From JANNRR01 sp031401675 (lineage in GTDB: Bacteria > Pseudomonadota > Alphaproteobacteria > Rhodobacterales > Rhodobacteraceae), in assembly GCA_031401675.1 (NCBI GenBank), contig JANNRR010000049.1:1-56420 (forward strand): a DNA stretch of 56,420 nt, written 5' to 3'. A program made the translations under genes and the position numbers. This document shows, in pieces, positions 1 to 8,563 of the stretch. Each line of letters starts with the position of its first letter. Position 1 is the first letter of the stretch. The notes under the pieces are model-generated. The model was not told where the DNA came from, did not search any database, and was given only the letters and a program-made list of their open reading frames with translations.

Positions 1-135
1 CACGGATACCTCGCAAGGTCCTACTTCCGAACCGGCTTCACCTTCCTCAGAAACCGCCTCCGCTCAGATCACCCGAACATTCTTGTCGAATGGATCAACC
101 TCCCAAAAACACTCAAAAACCTGGGAGTCGTGTAG
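1..135 (+). CDS. C-terminal fragment of an unidentified protein, possibly a transposase
   Basis: An open frame runs in from the left edge and stops at TAG 133-135, giving the last 44 residues of a protein. The tail is rich in Arg, Leu and aromatic residues, with a Tyr-Phe-Arg-x-Gly-Phe stretch followed by Leu-Arg and Trp-Ile-Asn. This loosely resembles the C-terminal helix of IS4-type DDE transposases. The bases between it and gyrB (136-230) hold no gene; they contain a small imperfect hairpin around 194-208 and look less GC-rich than the neighbouring housekeeping genes. That would fit the end of an insertion sequence, but no terminal inverted repeat can be paired because the other end is outside the window. 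Identity is a guess; the reading frame itself is moderately likely. Confidence 0.3.
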   Translation, partial: HGYLARSYFRTGFTFLRNRLRSDHPNILVEWINLPKTLKNLGVV

Positions 136-230
136 TGTGCGACACGCTCTAATTCAATGTCGCAACGCATTGAAATCATTCACTCCAAAAAGTGTCTCAG
201 CGTGGGACGCTTACTTACCGCCCCGCGTGA

Positions 231-2648
231 TCAGAAATCCAGATGCTCGACATTCAGCGCGTTGGTCTGAATGAACTCTCGCCGCGGCTCGACCACATCG
301 CCCATCAGCTTGGTAAAGATATCGTCGGCCTCGGCGGAGTCGTCGATCTTGACCTGCAGCAGCGTGCGGGCCTCGGGGTCAAGCGTGGTTTCCCACAGCT
401 GCCCCGGGTTCATCTCGCCCAGCCCCTTGTAGCGCTGCAGCGACAGGCCCTTTTCGCCCTCGGCCAGAATCGCGTCCAGAAGCTCGACCGGCCCGTGGAT
501 CAACTGAACCCGGTCGCGCCGGACCAGCGTCGCCGGCGCGCGATAGACCTCCTGCAGGGCGGCGGTATAGCTGGCAAGCCGCCGCGCCTCGCCCGAGCGA
601 AGCACCGGCCCGTCCAGGGTGCGAACCTCATCGACGCCGCGCAGGTTGCGGGAAAAGCGCAGGCCATGATCCTGGGTCGGCCGGCCCGACCAGCCGGTCT
701 CATACTCGGCAGCCACCAGATCAAGCCGCTTTGCCACCTCGTCCGCCACGCCCTGCGCATCGGCATCCACCCGCCCGGACAGCAACGCCCCGGCAATCGC
801 CGCCTGTTCCAGAATGCGCTGCGGGTAGTGGGTCGGAAATGCCTGCAGCGACCGGCGAACCGCCCGCGCCTCCTCGACCACGCGGCCCAGATCGGCGGCA
901 GAAATCTCTTCGCCCGACCCCAGCCGCAGCACCGCGCCCTCGACCCCCATCTGGATCAGATACTCCTCCAGCGCAGCCTGATCCTTGAGGTAAACCTCGG
1001 ATTTGCCCCGCGCCACCTTGTAAAGCGGCGGCTGCGCGATGTAGAGGAAGCCGCCTTCGATCAACGCCGGCATCTGGCGGAAGAAAAAGGTCAGCAGCAA
1101 GGTGCGGATATGCGCGCCGTCGACATCGGCATCGGTCATGATGACGATCTTGTGGTAGCGCAGCTTTGCCAGATTGAACTCGTCGCGGCCGATGCCGGTG
1201 CCCAGAGCGGTGATCAGGGTGCCAATCTGCTCGCTGCCCAGCATCCGGTCGAACCGCGCCCGTTCGACGTTCAGGATCTTGCCGCGCAACGGCAGCACCG
1301 CCTGATTGGCGCGGCTGCGCCCCTGCTTGGCCGATCCGCCTGCACTGTCACCCTCCACCAGGAAAATCTCGGATTTCGCCGGGTCTTTCTCCTGACAATC
1401 CGCCAGTTTGCCCGGCAGGTTGGAAACATCCATCGCCGACTTGCGCCGGGTCAGCTCGCGGGCCTTGCGCGCCGCCTCGCGCGCCAGCGCCGCCTCGATG
1501 ATCTTGCCGATGATCACCTTGGCCGGGCCGGGATTCTCTTCGAACCATTCCGCCAGCTTTTCGCTGACCAGGTTTTCCACCACCGGACGCACTTCGGACG
1601 ACACCAGTTTATCCTTGGTCTGGCTGGAGAACTTCGGGTCCGGCACCTTGACCGACAGCACGCAGGTCAGCCCTTCGCGGGCATCGTCGCCGGTGAAGTC
1701 GATCTTTTCCCGTTTGGCGATCCCCGAGGTCTGGGCATAGCTGTTGATGGTGCGGGTCAGCGCGCCGCGAAACCCGGCGATGTGAGTGCCGCCATCGCGC
1801 TGTGGAATGTTGTTGGTAAAGGGCAGCACCGATTCGTGGTAGCTGTCGTTCCACCACATCGCCACTTCGACCGTGATCCCGGCCCGCTCGCCGATGATAT
1901 AGACCGGATTGGGGATCAGCGGAGTTTTCGAGCGGTCGAGATAGCGGACGAACTCGCGCACGCCACCCTCATAGAACAATTCGGATTTCAGGGTCTCGAC
2001 CGGGCGTTCATCCTCCAGAATGATCCGCACCCCGGAGTTCAGGAAAGCCAGCTCCCGCAGCCGATGTTCCAGCGTCTTGAACACATAGTCGAGGTTGGAA
2101 AAGGTCTTGGTGGATGCCAGAAACCGCACTTCGGTGCCTTTGCGTCCGTTGGCGGGTCCGACCTCGTGCAGGGAAATCACGGTGTCGCCGCCTTCGAACC
2201 GCGCGTAATATTCGCGGTCGTTGCGCCAGATCCGCAGGTCGAGCCAATCCGACAGCGCGTTCACCACCGACACGCCAACGCCGTGCAACCCGCCCGAGAC
2301 CTTGTAGCTGTTCTGGTCGAACTTTCCGCCGGCATGCAGTTGGGTCATGATGACTTCGGCGGCCGAAACCCCCTCGCCCTGATGGATATCCACCGGGATG
2401 CCGCGGCCATTGTCGTTGACTGAAACCGAGTTGTCGGCATGGATTTTCACGTTGACCGCGTCGGCATGACCGGCCAGTGCTTCGTCAATGCCGTTGTCGA
2501 CAACCTCGTACACCATATGGTGCAGGCCCGACCCGTCATCGGTATCGCCGATATACATGCCGGGGCGTTTGCGGACAGCATCCAAGCCCTTGAGAACCTT
2601 GATTGAATCCGCGTCGTAAGTTTGCGGTATCGGGGTCGCTTCGGTCAT
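231..2648 (-). CDS. gyrB: DNA gyrase subunit B
   Basis: ATPase subunit of the type II topoisomerase that introduces negative supercoils with GyrA. The 805-residue product has the GHKL ATPase features in order: RKRPGMYIG near residue 27, the EVVDNGIDEA helix, NDNGRGIP and GGLHGVGVSVVNAL. The TOPRIM domain follows, with VEGDSAGGSAKQGR, PLRGKILNVE and the metal-binding MTDADVDGAHI. The C-terminal tail has the RYKGLGEMNP motif typical of GyrB. An upstream in-frame ATG at 2717 is open, but the start at 2648 is preferred because AAGGA lies 8 bases upstream and the protein then begins as GyrB usually does. It is last in the dnaA-dnaN-recF cluster, behind two unrelated genes. The paralogue ParE is the main alternative, but the genomic position favours GyrB. 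Confidence 0.97.
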   Translation of the reverse strand: MTEATPIPQTYDADSIKVLKGLDAVRKRPGMYIGDTDDGSGLHHMVYEVVDNGIDEALAGHADAVNVKIHADNSVSVNDNGRGIPVDIHQGEGVSAAEVIMTQLHAGGKFDQNSYKVSGGLHGVGVSVVNALSDWLDLRIWRNDREYYARFEGGDTVISLHEVGPANGRKGTEVRFLASTKTFSNLDYVFKTLEHRLRELAFLNSGVRIILEDERPVETLKSELFYEGGVREFVRYLDRSKTPLIPNPVYIIGERAGITVEVAMWWNDSYHESVLPFTNNIPQRDGGTHIAGFRGALTRTINSYAQTSGIAKREKIDFTGDDAREGLTCVLSVKVPDPKFSSQTKDKLVSSEVRPVVENLVSEKLAEWFEENPGPAKVIIGKIIEAALAREAARKARELTRRKSAMDVSNLPGKLADCQEKDPAKSEIFLVEGDSAGGSAKQGRSRANQAVLPLRGKILNVERARFDRMLGSEQIGTLITALGTGIGRDEFNLAKLRYHKIVIMTDADVDGAHIRTLLLTFFFRQMPALIEGGFLYIAQPPLYKVARGKSEVYLKDQAALEEYLIQMGVEGAVLRLGSGEEISAADLGRVVEEARAVRRSLQAFPTHYPQRILEQAAIAGALLSGRVDADAQGVADEVAKRLDLVAAEYETGWSGRPTQDHGLRFSRNLRGVDEVRTLDGPVLRSGEARRLASYTAALQEVYRAPATLVRRDRVQLIHGPVELLDAILAEGEKGLSLQRYKGLGEMNPGQLWETTLDPEARTLLQVKIDDSAEADDIFTKLMGDVVEPRREFIQTNALNVEHLDF

Positions 2649-2726
2649 GCGGACGGTCCTTGGATTTCCTGAGGCTTTATAGGCACTCTTGGGGGGATTG
2701 TCACGCCTTGGACACAATATTTGGTG

Positions 2727-3347
2727 TCAGGATGCGGCAATCACCACGCCAACAAGGATCATCAGCCCACCTGCTGTGACATTGGTCCGGCGAAGGGCGG
2801 CGGGTGAGGTCAGAAGCTGCCGCGCCCGGCCGATCGAGGCAGCAAGCGCAAGGTTTCCGGCCAGCGGAATGATGACGGACAGCAGGACGATGGCCGCGAT
2901 ATCCGGCCCGGAAACGCGTGACAGGTCGAAGAATCCCGGCAACACGCCCAAGTAGAACAGGATGGCCTTGGGATTGCCGATCACGACGGCGACACCGGTA
3001 ACGAAGCCCGCCCACATGCCGGGTTTTGTCAGGCGGTTGTCGCTGGAGATGCCCTTGTCGGCGTGACGGATCAACAGCCCGCCCATCACGACAAAAGTGG
3101 CTGCAGCAACCCAGTGCATCACCATCATAAATTGCGAGAACTGCGAGACGATCCAGGTCAGGCCAAAGATCGCGAGCAAAGGCCAAAGCATGTCGCCGAC
3201 GGTGACACCGACCGCCAGTGGCCAGGCGGCAGCGAAGCCGCCCGACATCGCCCTGGCCAGCAGCGCCACCCAGACCGGGCCGGGGGTGGCAAACAGGATC
3301 AGGAGGGCACCGGCATAGAACAGCAGATCAATCGGCGAAACGGTCAT
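2727..3347 (-). CDS. LysE/RhtB-family amino acid exporter
   Basis: A 206-residue inner-membrane protein with about six hydrophobic segments, the family's normal size. It has the N-terminal ATPGPVW motif of the LysE/RhtB superfamily and the mid-protein GNPKAILFYLGVLPGFF signature. Members export amino acids or derivatives such as homoserine, threonine or lysine; the substrate cannot be read from the sequence. Its start overlaps the stop of the VOC gene by four bases (ATGA), and that gene overlaps recF the same way, so the three are probably co-transcribed. A link to DNA repair is not evident. Confidence 0.88.
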   Translation of the reverse strand: MTVSPIDLLFYAGALLILFATPGPVWVALLARAMSGGFAAAWPLAVGVTVGDMLWPLLAIFGLTWIVSQFSQFMMVMHWVAAATFVVMGGLLIRHADKGISSDNRLTKPGMWAGFVTGVAVVIGNPKAILFYLGVLPGFFDLSRVSGPDIAAIVLLSVIIPLAGNLALAASIGRARQLLTSPAALRRTNVTAGGLMILVGVVIAAS

Positions 3348-3781
3348 TCCGCCCCCGGAAGGGTCAGGCTGCCGTCGGGGCCAAGCGACCAGAACGGGTT
3401 GTGGGCCAGTTCCCAGACATGCCCGTCGGGATCGGCGAAATAGCCCGAGTAGCCGCCCCAGAATACCTCTTGCGGTGGTTTCAGTGCGGTGGCCCCGGCA
3501 GACAGGGCGACGGCAAAGGCGGCATCGACGCTGGCTCTGTCGGCAAAGTTCTGCGCCAGTGTCATGGCGCCGGTGCCAAGCGCCACCCCGGCGCGGCCCT
3601 GATCATTTGCCAGGTCTTCCAGCCCGAACAGGCCCAGTACCAGCCCGTTCATCTGATAGAACGATACGCCCGGAGTCTGATCGGCGGCGACCCAGCCGAG
3701 GGCCGCATAGAAGGCCCGTGCTCTGGTCAGATCGGCCACGCCCAAAGTCACCAAGGTCACCCGTTGAACCGGCAAGGTCAC
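3344..3781 (-). CDS. VOC (glyoxalase/dioxygenase fold) family protein
   Basis: A 145-residue protein of the vicinal oxygen chelate superfamily. The N-terminal half has the family's start, with a beta strand followed by an ADLTRARAFYAALGW helix. The C-terminal half has YSGYFADPDGHVWELAHNP, where the final Glu is the usual metal ligand position. Members are glyoxalases, extradiol dioxygenases or resistance proteins; the reaction here cannot be assigned. It sits between recF and the LysE-type gene with four-base overlaps on both sides, so translation is probably coupled. Confidence 0.85.
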   Translation of the reverse strand: MTLPVQRVTLVTLGVADLTRARAFYAALGWVAADQTPGVSFYQMNGLVLGLFGLEDLANDQGRAGVALGTGAMTLAQNFADRASVDAAFAVALSAGATALKPPQEVFWGGYSGYFADPDGHVWELAHNPFWSLGPDGSLTLPGAE

Positions 3782-4893
3782 ATTCTGGTCCTTTCCACAA
3801 TGGTTGAAAGGCCTGCGGCATCGACAACTTCGTAGATCTGCGCGCGCCCGGCCAGCGTTTCGAACAACTCTGCGCCGGTGCCGGTCATGAAGGCCTGCGA
3901 ACCAAGGATACAGATTTCGTCATAAAGGGCGGCACGCCGATCAGCGTCAAGATGCGCTGCAACCTCATCCAGCAGCAGGATCGGCGGTGCCCCGAAATCC
4001 TCTGCCAGGGCGCGGGCATTCGCCAGGATCAGCGAGATCAGCAGCGCTTTCTGCTCGCCGGTCGAACAGAGAGCTGCGGCCACATTCTTGGCGGCATAGG
4101 TCGCTGTAAGGTCGACACGGTGCGGGCCAACCAGTGTCCGCCCGGCAGTCAGGTCGCGCCGCCGGCCAGCGGCAAGGTCGGCAAGGATCGCGGCTTCGGT
4201 TTCGGGCATCGGCTCGGCATCCGGACCGGTGATGGTCAGATCGGCGGTCGGAAAGACCGTCGCGGCGTCGGTCTGTGCCGCCGCCAGCCGGGCCACTGCC
4301 ATGCGCCGGTTGGCGTGGATATCCGCGCCGCTGCGGGCAAGCTGCGCCTCGAGCGCCTGATACCAATGCGCGTCGGTGACCATGTCCTTCAGTAGCCGGT
4401 TGCGTTCACGCATCGCCTTGTCATAAGTCAGGACCGTCTCGGCGTGATCGGGCTGAAAGCTGAGTGTGACGCGGTCGAGGAACCGCCGCCGCCCCTCGGC
4501 TCCGTCCAGCCACAGACGGTCCATCGCCGGTACCAGCCACAAGACGCGGGCGATGCGGCCAAGCGCCATTTGCGGTGCCGTCTTTCCGTCGATCCGGACC
4601 TCCCGGCTGGTCGGGCCTTCGGCCCAGGTCTCGACCTCGTGCGTCTGATGCAGGCTTTGCAACAGCACGTTGAGCTTCCAACCCAGACCTTCGGGGCGGC
4701 GGATGACCTCTTCCGGTGTGGCCCGCCGCAGGCCGCGCCCGGGGGACAGCAGCGACACCGCTTCGAGAAGGTTGGTCTTGCCGGCGCCGTTTGCGCCGTG
4801 CAGCACAACAGGTCGCCCGTCCAGTTGCATCCGCGCCGTGCGATACGACCGGAAATGCGACAGCATGACCTCTTCAACCCTCAGCCGCGTCAT
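3778..4893 (-). CDS. recF: DNA replication and repair protein RecF
   Basis: SMC-like ABC ATPase that acts with RecO and RecR to load RecA at gapped DNA during recombinational repair. The 371-residue product has Walker A GANGAGKT at residues 33-40, the ABC-type signature in STGEQKALL, and a Walker B/D-loop in ILLLDEVAAHLD. An in-frame ATG at 5001 would run into the end of dnaN; the start at 4893 gives the normal family length and an N-terminus beginning just before the LxxxxFR(S/N)Y motif. It lies 73 bases downstream of dnaN, the classic dnaN-recF arrangement, and overlaps the next gene by four bases. Confidence 0.95.
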   Translation of the reverse strand: MTRLRVEEVMLSHFRSYRTARMQLDGRPVVLHGANGAGKTNLLEAVSLLSPGRGLRRATPEEVIRRPEGLGWKLNVLLQSLHQTHEVETWAEGPTSREVRIDGKTAPQMALGRIARVLWLVPAMDRLWLDGAEGRRRFLDRVTLSFQPDHAETVLTYDKAMRERNRLLKDMVTDAHWYQALEAQLARSGADIHANRRMAVARLAAAQTDAATVFPTADLTITGPDAEPMPETEAAILADLAAGRRRDLTAGRTLVGPHRVDLTATYAAKNVAAALCSTGEQKALLISLILANARALAEDFGAPPILLLDEVAAHLDADRRAALYDEICILGSQAFMTGTGAELFETLAGRAQIYEVVDAAGLSTIVERTRM

Positions 4894-4966
4894 TTCAGGA
4901 GCCTGCTGATGTTCGGGGATAGCCCCCATCCGGACCGGCGGATGCGGAACGGGGACGGGGTTCTGC

Positions 4967-6085
4967 CTAGACCCGCATCGGCATGACGACGTAGACGGCA
5001 CTCAGGTCGTTGCCTTCACGCATCACTGTCGGATCGCCGGCAGAGTTGAACAGGAACACCGCATTTTCGCGGTCTACCTGACTGGCGATTTCCAGCAGAT
5101 ACTTCGCGTTGAAGCCGATCTCCAGCCGCTCGTCGCTGTAGGCGACGGCCAGCTCCTCTTCGGCGTTTCCCGAATCCGGGGCGTTGACCGAAAGGATCAG
5201 CCGGTCGTCATCCAGGCTGAGCTTGACGGCCCTTGACCGCTCGGACGAAACGGTTGCCACCCGGTCGACGGCCCGCGCAAACTCGGCGGCGTCCACCTCC
5301 AGCCGCTTCAGATTGCCCGTCGGGATGACGCGCGTGTAGTCGGGGAAAGTGCCGTCGATGACTTTCGACGTCAGGGTAATCTCGGGCGTTGCGAATCGTA
5401 CCTTGGTTTCCGAGACCGATACCGCGATCGGCTTGTCATCATCGTCCAAGAGCTTGCGCAGTTCATTCACCGTTTTGCGCGGGACGATCACGCCCGGCAT
5501 GCTGTCAGCACCCTCTGGCAGGGTGGCATCAATCCGCGCCAACCGGTGACCGTCGGTCGCCACGCACCGCAGCACCCGGCCCGAGTCGCCGGTTGCGACA
5601 TGCATGTAGACGCCGTTGAGGTAATACCGCGTTTCCTCGGTCGAGATCGCGAATTTCGATTTGTCGAACAGCCGACGCAGGACGCCGGCGGCAGCCGAGA
5701 AGTTGCAGGCATACTCGGAAGTTGCCATGACCGGAAAATCTTCGCGTGGCAGGGTAGCTAGGGCGAAATTTGATCGGCCTGCCTGCACGGTCAGCCGGCC
5801 TGAAACGCCGTCATCACTGAGCTGCACAAGGGCGCCGTCGGGCAGCTTGCGCACAATCTCGTGCAGCATCACTGCAGATACCGTCGTCGAACCGGCGCGC
5901 TCGACCACCGCCGGGCATTTGTCCACCACTTCGATATCCAGATCGGTGGCGCGAAAGCTGGCCGTGTTGCCCTCGGCTTCGATCAGGACGTTTGCCAGGA
6001 TTGGGATCGTGTTGCGCCGTTCGACCACCGACTGTGCCTGCCCGACCGCCTTCAGAAGCGCGCCACGCTCGATACTGATCTTCAT
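4967..6085 (-). CDS. dnaN: DNA polymerase III beta sliding clamp
   Basis: The 372-residue ring-forming processivity clamp of the replicative polymerase. Three repeated clamp domains span the length. The start (MKISIERGALLKAV) and the TIPILANVLIEA segment are diagnostic, and the C-terminus ends in the usual VVMPMRV, the strand that lines the hydrophobic partner-binding groove. Length matches the family. It is 98 bases downstream of dnaA, a gap with no further gene, and is followed by recF on the same strand. Confidence 0.97.
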   Translation of the reverse strand: MKISIERGALLKAVGQAQSVVERRNTIPILANVLIEAEGNTASFRATDLDIEVVDKCPAVVERAGSTTVSAVMLHEIVRKLPDGALVQLSDDGVSGRLTVQAGRSNFALATLPREDFPVMATSEYACNFSAAAGVLRRLFDKSKFAISTEETRYYLNGVYMHVATGDSGRVLRCVATDGHRLARIDATLPEGADSMPGVIVPRKTVNELRKLLDDDDKPIAVSVSETKVRFATPEITLTSKVIDGTFPDYTRVIPTGNLKRLEVDAAEFARAVDRVATVSSERSRAVKLSLDDDRLILSVNAPDSGNAEEELAVAYSDERLEIGFNAKYLLEIASQVDRENAVFLFNSAGDPTVMREGNDLSAVYVVMPMRV

Positions 6086-6183
6086 GTGCTCACTTCCCTG
6101 TTTCGGCCCGATCTTTGCATTCCAGCACCAGCCGGGACGCTGAAATTAGCCAATTCCTGCCCAATCGCAAGGGTCTTGCTGCC

Positions 6184-7551
6184 CTAACTTTCCAACAGGC
6201 GCCGCAGCAGTTTCAGATCCTCGGCAATCTGATGGTCCGATACCCGCATCTGGTCGATGACCTTGACGCCATGCATGATCGTGGTGTGATCCCGCCCGCC
6301 GAACCGGCGGCCGATTTCCGGCAAGGAACGGGTGGTCATCTGCTTTGACAGGTACATGGCAATTTGCCGGGGACGGGCAATCGGCCGGGATCTTTTCGGG
6401 CCGATCAGGTCTGCGAGGCGGATATTGTAATGCTCGGCCACCTTCCGCTGAATCTCTTCGATGGTCACCTTGCGGTCAGACGCGCGCAGGATGTCGGCCA
6501 GGCAGTCTTGCGCCAGGTCCAGCGTTATTTCACGGCCGACCAGACTGGCAAAGGCGAACAGTCTGGTCAAAGCGCCTTCCAGCACGCGGACGTTGGTGGC
6601 AATGCGGTGGGCTAGAAACTCCAGGACGCCATCCGCCAGAACCAGCCCGCGATAGGATTGGCGGTAGAACTCGGCCTTTTGCAGTAGGATACCAAGGCGC
6701 AGTTCGTAGTCGGTCGGGTGCAGATCGACCACAAGGCCGCATTGCAGGCGGCTTTTGATCCGATCCTCCAGGTCCTTGATTTCGCCGGGTGCCCGGTCGG
6801 CAGAGATGACGATCTGCTTGTTCTGATCGATCAGCGCGTTGAATGTATGAAAGAACTCTTCCTGCGTGCTGTCCTTCCCGGCGATGAACTGCACGTCGTC
6901 AACCATCAGGACGTCGACAGAGCGGAAAAGTTCCTTGAAATCCATGATCGCCTTTTCGCGCAAGGCCTGCACGAAACGGTACATGAACTGTTCCGCAGAC
7001 AGATAAAGCACGCGCAGTTCCGGGCTTCTGGTCTGCAGTTCCCAGGCTATGGCGTGCATCAGGTGGGTTTTGCCAAGCCCGACACCGCCATAAAGAAACA
7101 ATGGGTTGAAGGTTGCCGGACCGCCCTCGGCCACGCGGCGGGCAGCGGCATGGGCAAGTTCATTGGGCTTGCCGACCACAAAGCTATCAAAGGTGAAACG
7201 GGTATCCAGCGGTGCACCCGGCAACTCGCTGTCATCGGCAGCGCGGTTGGTCGGTGACGTGCGGCGCTGTGGCGCTGTTTCGGCATGCGCCAGCTCGGGC
7301 GATCGCACCGGAACCGGCACCGAGAATTCCAGCCTGCTGACGTCTTCGCCGGCGACCCCGAATTGCTTGCGAATCTGATCGGTGAAGTTGCGCGCCACCC
7401 AGGTGCCCATGAAGGTCGTCGGCACATTGAAGTGGGCCACGCCGTTGCGCAGGTGCGAAAATTCCAGTGGTTCGATCCAGGTCAAAAAGTTGTTCTTGCC
7501 GATTTCCTTGAGAAGTTCATTGCGTACGCGCCCCCACGTTTCCGTCGCCAT
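6184..7551 (-). CDS. dnaA: Chromosomal replication initiator protein DnaA
   Basis: AAA+ initiator that binds the replication origin and melts it. The 455-residue protein has domain I at the N-terminus (WxxxRNELLKEIG, residues 6-18), a flexible linker around 85-115, Walker A GGVGLGKT at 155-162, Walker B VLMVDDVQFIAG, and a C-terminal helix-turn-helix with the family signature GGRDHTTIMHGVKVI. An upstream in-frame ATG at 7626 exists, but the start at 7551 gives the normal MATETW-type N-terminus. The Shine-Dalgarno match is weak. It heads the dnaA-dnaN-recF-gyrB group. The non-coding stretch upstream carries GANTC sites that could link expression to CcrM methylation, as in Caulobacter. Confidence 0.97.
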   Translation of the reverse strand: MATETWGRVRNELLKEIGKNNFLTWIEPLEFSHLRNGVAHFNVPTTFMGTWVARNFTDQIRKQFGVAGEDVSRLEFSVPVPVRSPELAHAETAPQRRTSPTNRAADDSELPGAPLDTRFTFDSFVVGKPNELAHAAARRVAEGGPATFNPLFLYGGVGLGKTHLMHAIAWELQTRSPELRVLYLSAEQFMYRFVQALREKAIMDFKELFRSVDVLMVDDVQFIAGKDSTQEEFFHTFNALIDQNKQIVISADRAPGEIKDLEDRIKSRLQCGLVVDLHPTDYELRLGILLQKAEFYRQSYRGLVLADGVLEFLAHRIATNVRVLEGALTRLFAFASLVGREITLDLAQDCLADILRASDRKVTIEEIQRKVAEHYNIRLADLIGPKRSRPIARPRQIAMYLSKQMTTRSLPEIGRRFGGRDHTTIMHGVKVIDQMRVSDHQIAEDLKLLRRLLES

Positions 7552-8117
7552 CGTCACTGACCCGCTTTCGTCTTTTCGTTGCCCACTACAGACCAGGGCC
7601 CATGCAGCACCCCGGCACACTCGCACGTCGAAGATTCAGTGATCCTGGAGGGTCAGATGTGCCGCAGCCGAAACGGGGATGGCCCCAGTTTCTGCCCCGG
7701 CCTCTGCTGGCCACCCGTGTCGCAACGCACCGCAGTTGCCGGAATGCCGGCGAACCGATAAATGCCGCGCTACACGGGGAGAACTACGGACATGAAATCG
7801 ATGACCTACCACCCTTCTGGTCGGAAAGTCAGCCGATTTGACGCTGTGGCCCCCAATAATCCCGGCAGTTGCCCCAGCCATTTCCGCCAGCGCTGACCGA
7901 CAGTTCTTCCGGGTCCGGGCATGTGCAGCACCCGATTTCCGGAACAGGTCAGCGACGGCGTCATGTCCCCCCAAGACGACGTGAATCGCCTCTTTAAGCT
8001 AGCAAGCCCGTGGAACCGGCTGCAACAGAACTTCTGTCTTGACTCATTCTTTGTTGCCGCGAATCCTTCCGGCCTTGCAAAAAGGGCACGGTGTGTTCAA
8101 CCGGAGGGATAAGACGC
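7552..8117. other. Non-coding stretch between dnaA and rpsT
   Basis: No convincing gene on either strand: the open frames here show no family resemblance or ribosome-binding site. I see no TTATNCACA-type DnaA boxes and no AT-rich unwinding element, so a classical origin is not apparent. Four GANTC sites (7633, 7983, 8041, 8061) are present, three of them within 83 bp. The stretch probably carries the dnaA promoter and a long leader, but no clear sigma70 pair can be assigned. Confidence 0.5.
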
Positions 8118-8143
8118 AAAAAGACGCGCCGAAGAGCGCGCCC
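8118..8143 (-). terminator. Intrinsic terminator of rpsT
   Basis: On the minus strand an 8-bp stem (8135-8142 with 8123-8130, including G-T wobbles) closes a four-base CTTC loop and is followed directly by a run of five T (8118-8122). It lies 27 bases past the rpsT stop codon, as expected for a rho-independent terminator. Confidence 0.85.
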
Positions 8144-8169
8144 AAATCAAAAGGTTAGCGGTAGTAGCT

Positions 8170-8436
8170 TCAGACGGCCAGCGCTTTGACTCTGGCAGTC
8201 AGGCGCGACATCTTTCGTGCGACCGTATTCTTGTGCAACACGCCCTTGCTCACGCCTCTTGCCATTTCCGGCTGGGCGGCAAGAAGAGCTTCGGCTGCGA
8301 CGTCCTTGTCACCGGACGTCAGCGCTTCTTCGACTTTGCGGATGAAGGTCCGGATGCGCGACCGGCGCGATTTATTGACGGCATAGCGGGCTTCGCTTTG
8401 ACGTGCGCGCTTCTTGGACTGGGGCGTATTTGCCAT
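8170..8436 (-). CDS. rpsT: 30S ribosomal protein S20
   Basis: Small basic 88-residue protein that binds 16S rRNA early in 30S assembly. It begins MANTPQSKKRARQ, is strongly Lys/Arg-rich and helical, and contains the conserved GVLHKNTVARKMSRL segment near the C-terminus. It is a single-gene unit with its own promoter upstream and a strong intrinsic terminator downstream. Its position between dnaA and mutM is common in Rhodobacterales. Confidence 0.96.
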   Translation of the reverse strand: MANTPQSKKRARQSEARYAVNKSRRSRIRTFIRKVEEALTSGDKDVAAEALLAAQPEMARGVSKGVLHKNTVARKMSRLTARVKALAV

Positions 8437-8478
8437 CGAGTGGATTCCGGTTCCGATACAGGTAAATCTGAAGCTGTC

Positions 8479-8507
8479 CTACTATTCGCGACTCACCCCC
8501 AAGTCAA
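8479..8507 (-). promoter_or_regulatory. Candidate sigma70 promoter of rpsT
   Basis: On the minus strand a TTGACT -35 element (8502-8507) is separated by 17 bases from TAGTAG (8479-8484), about 43 bases before the rpsT ATG. The -35 element is strong and the -10 element is weak. Position and spacing are those of a housekeeping promoter. Confidence 0.5.
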
Positions 8508-8563
8508 CCGGTCCGGGCGAAGTTTTTGTAACATCGGGCGGGCACGAGCGGCACCCGCGCGGT

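Noticed and set aside
243..2423. A 726-codon open frame antisense to gyrB
   Set aside because: It is rich in Arg, Gln, His and Pro, has no recognisable domain and mirrors gyrB codon bias; a GC-rich shadow frame.
7636..7974. A 112-codon minus-strand frame in the dnaA-rpsT gap
   Set aside because: No ribosome-binding site, no family resemblance and shadow-like composition.
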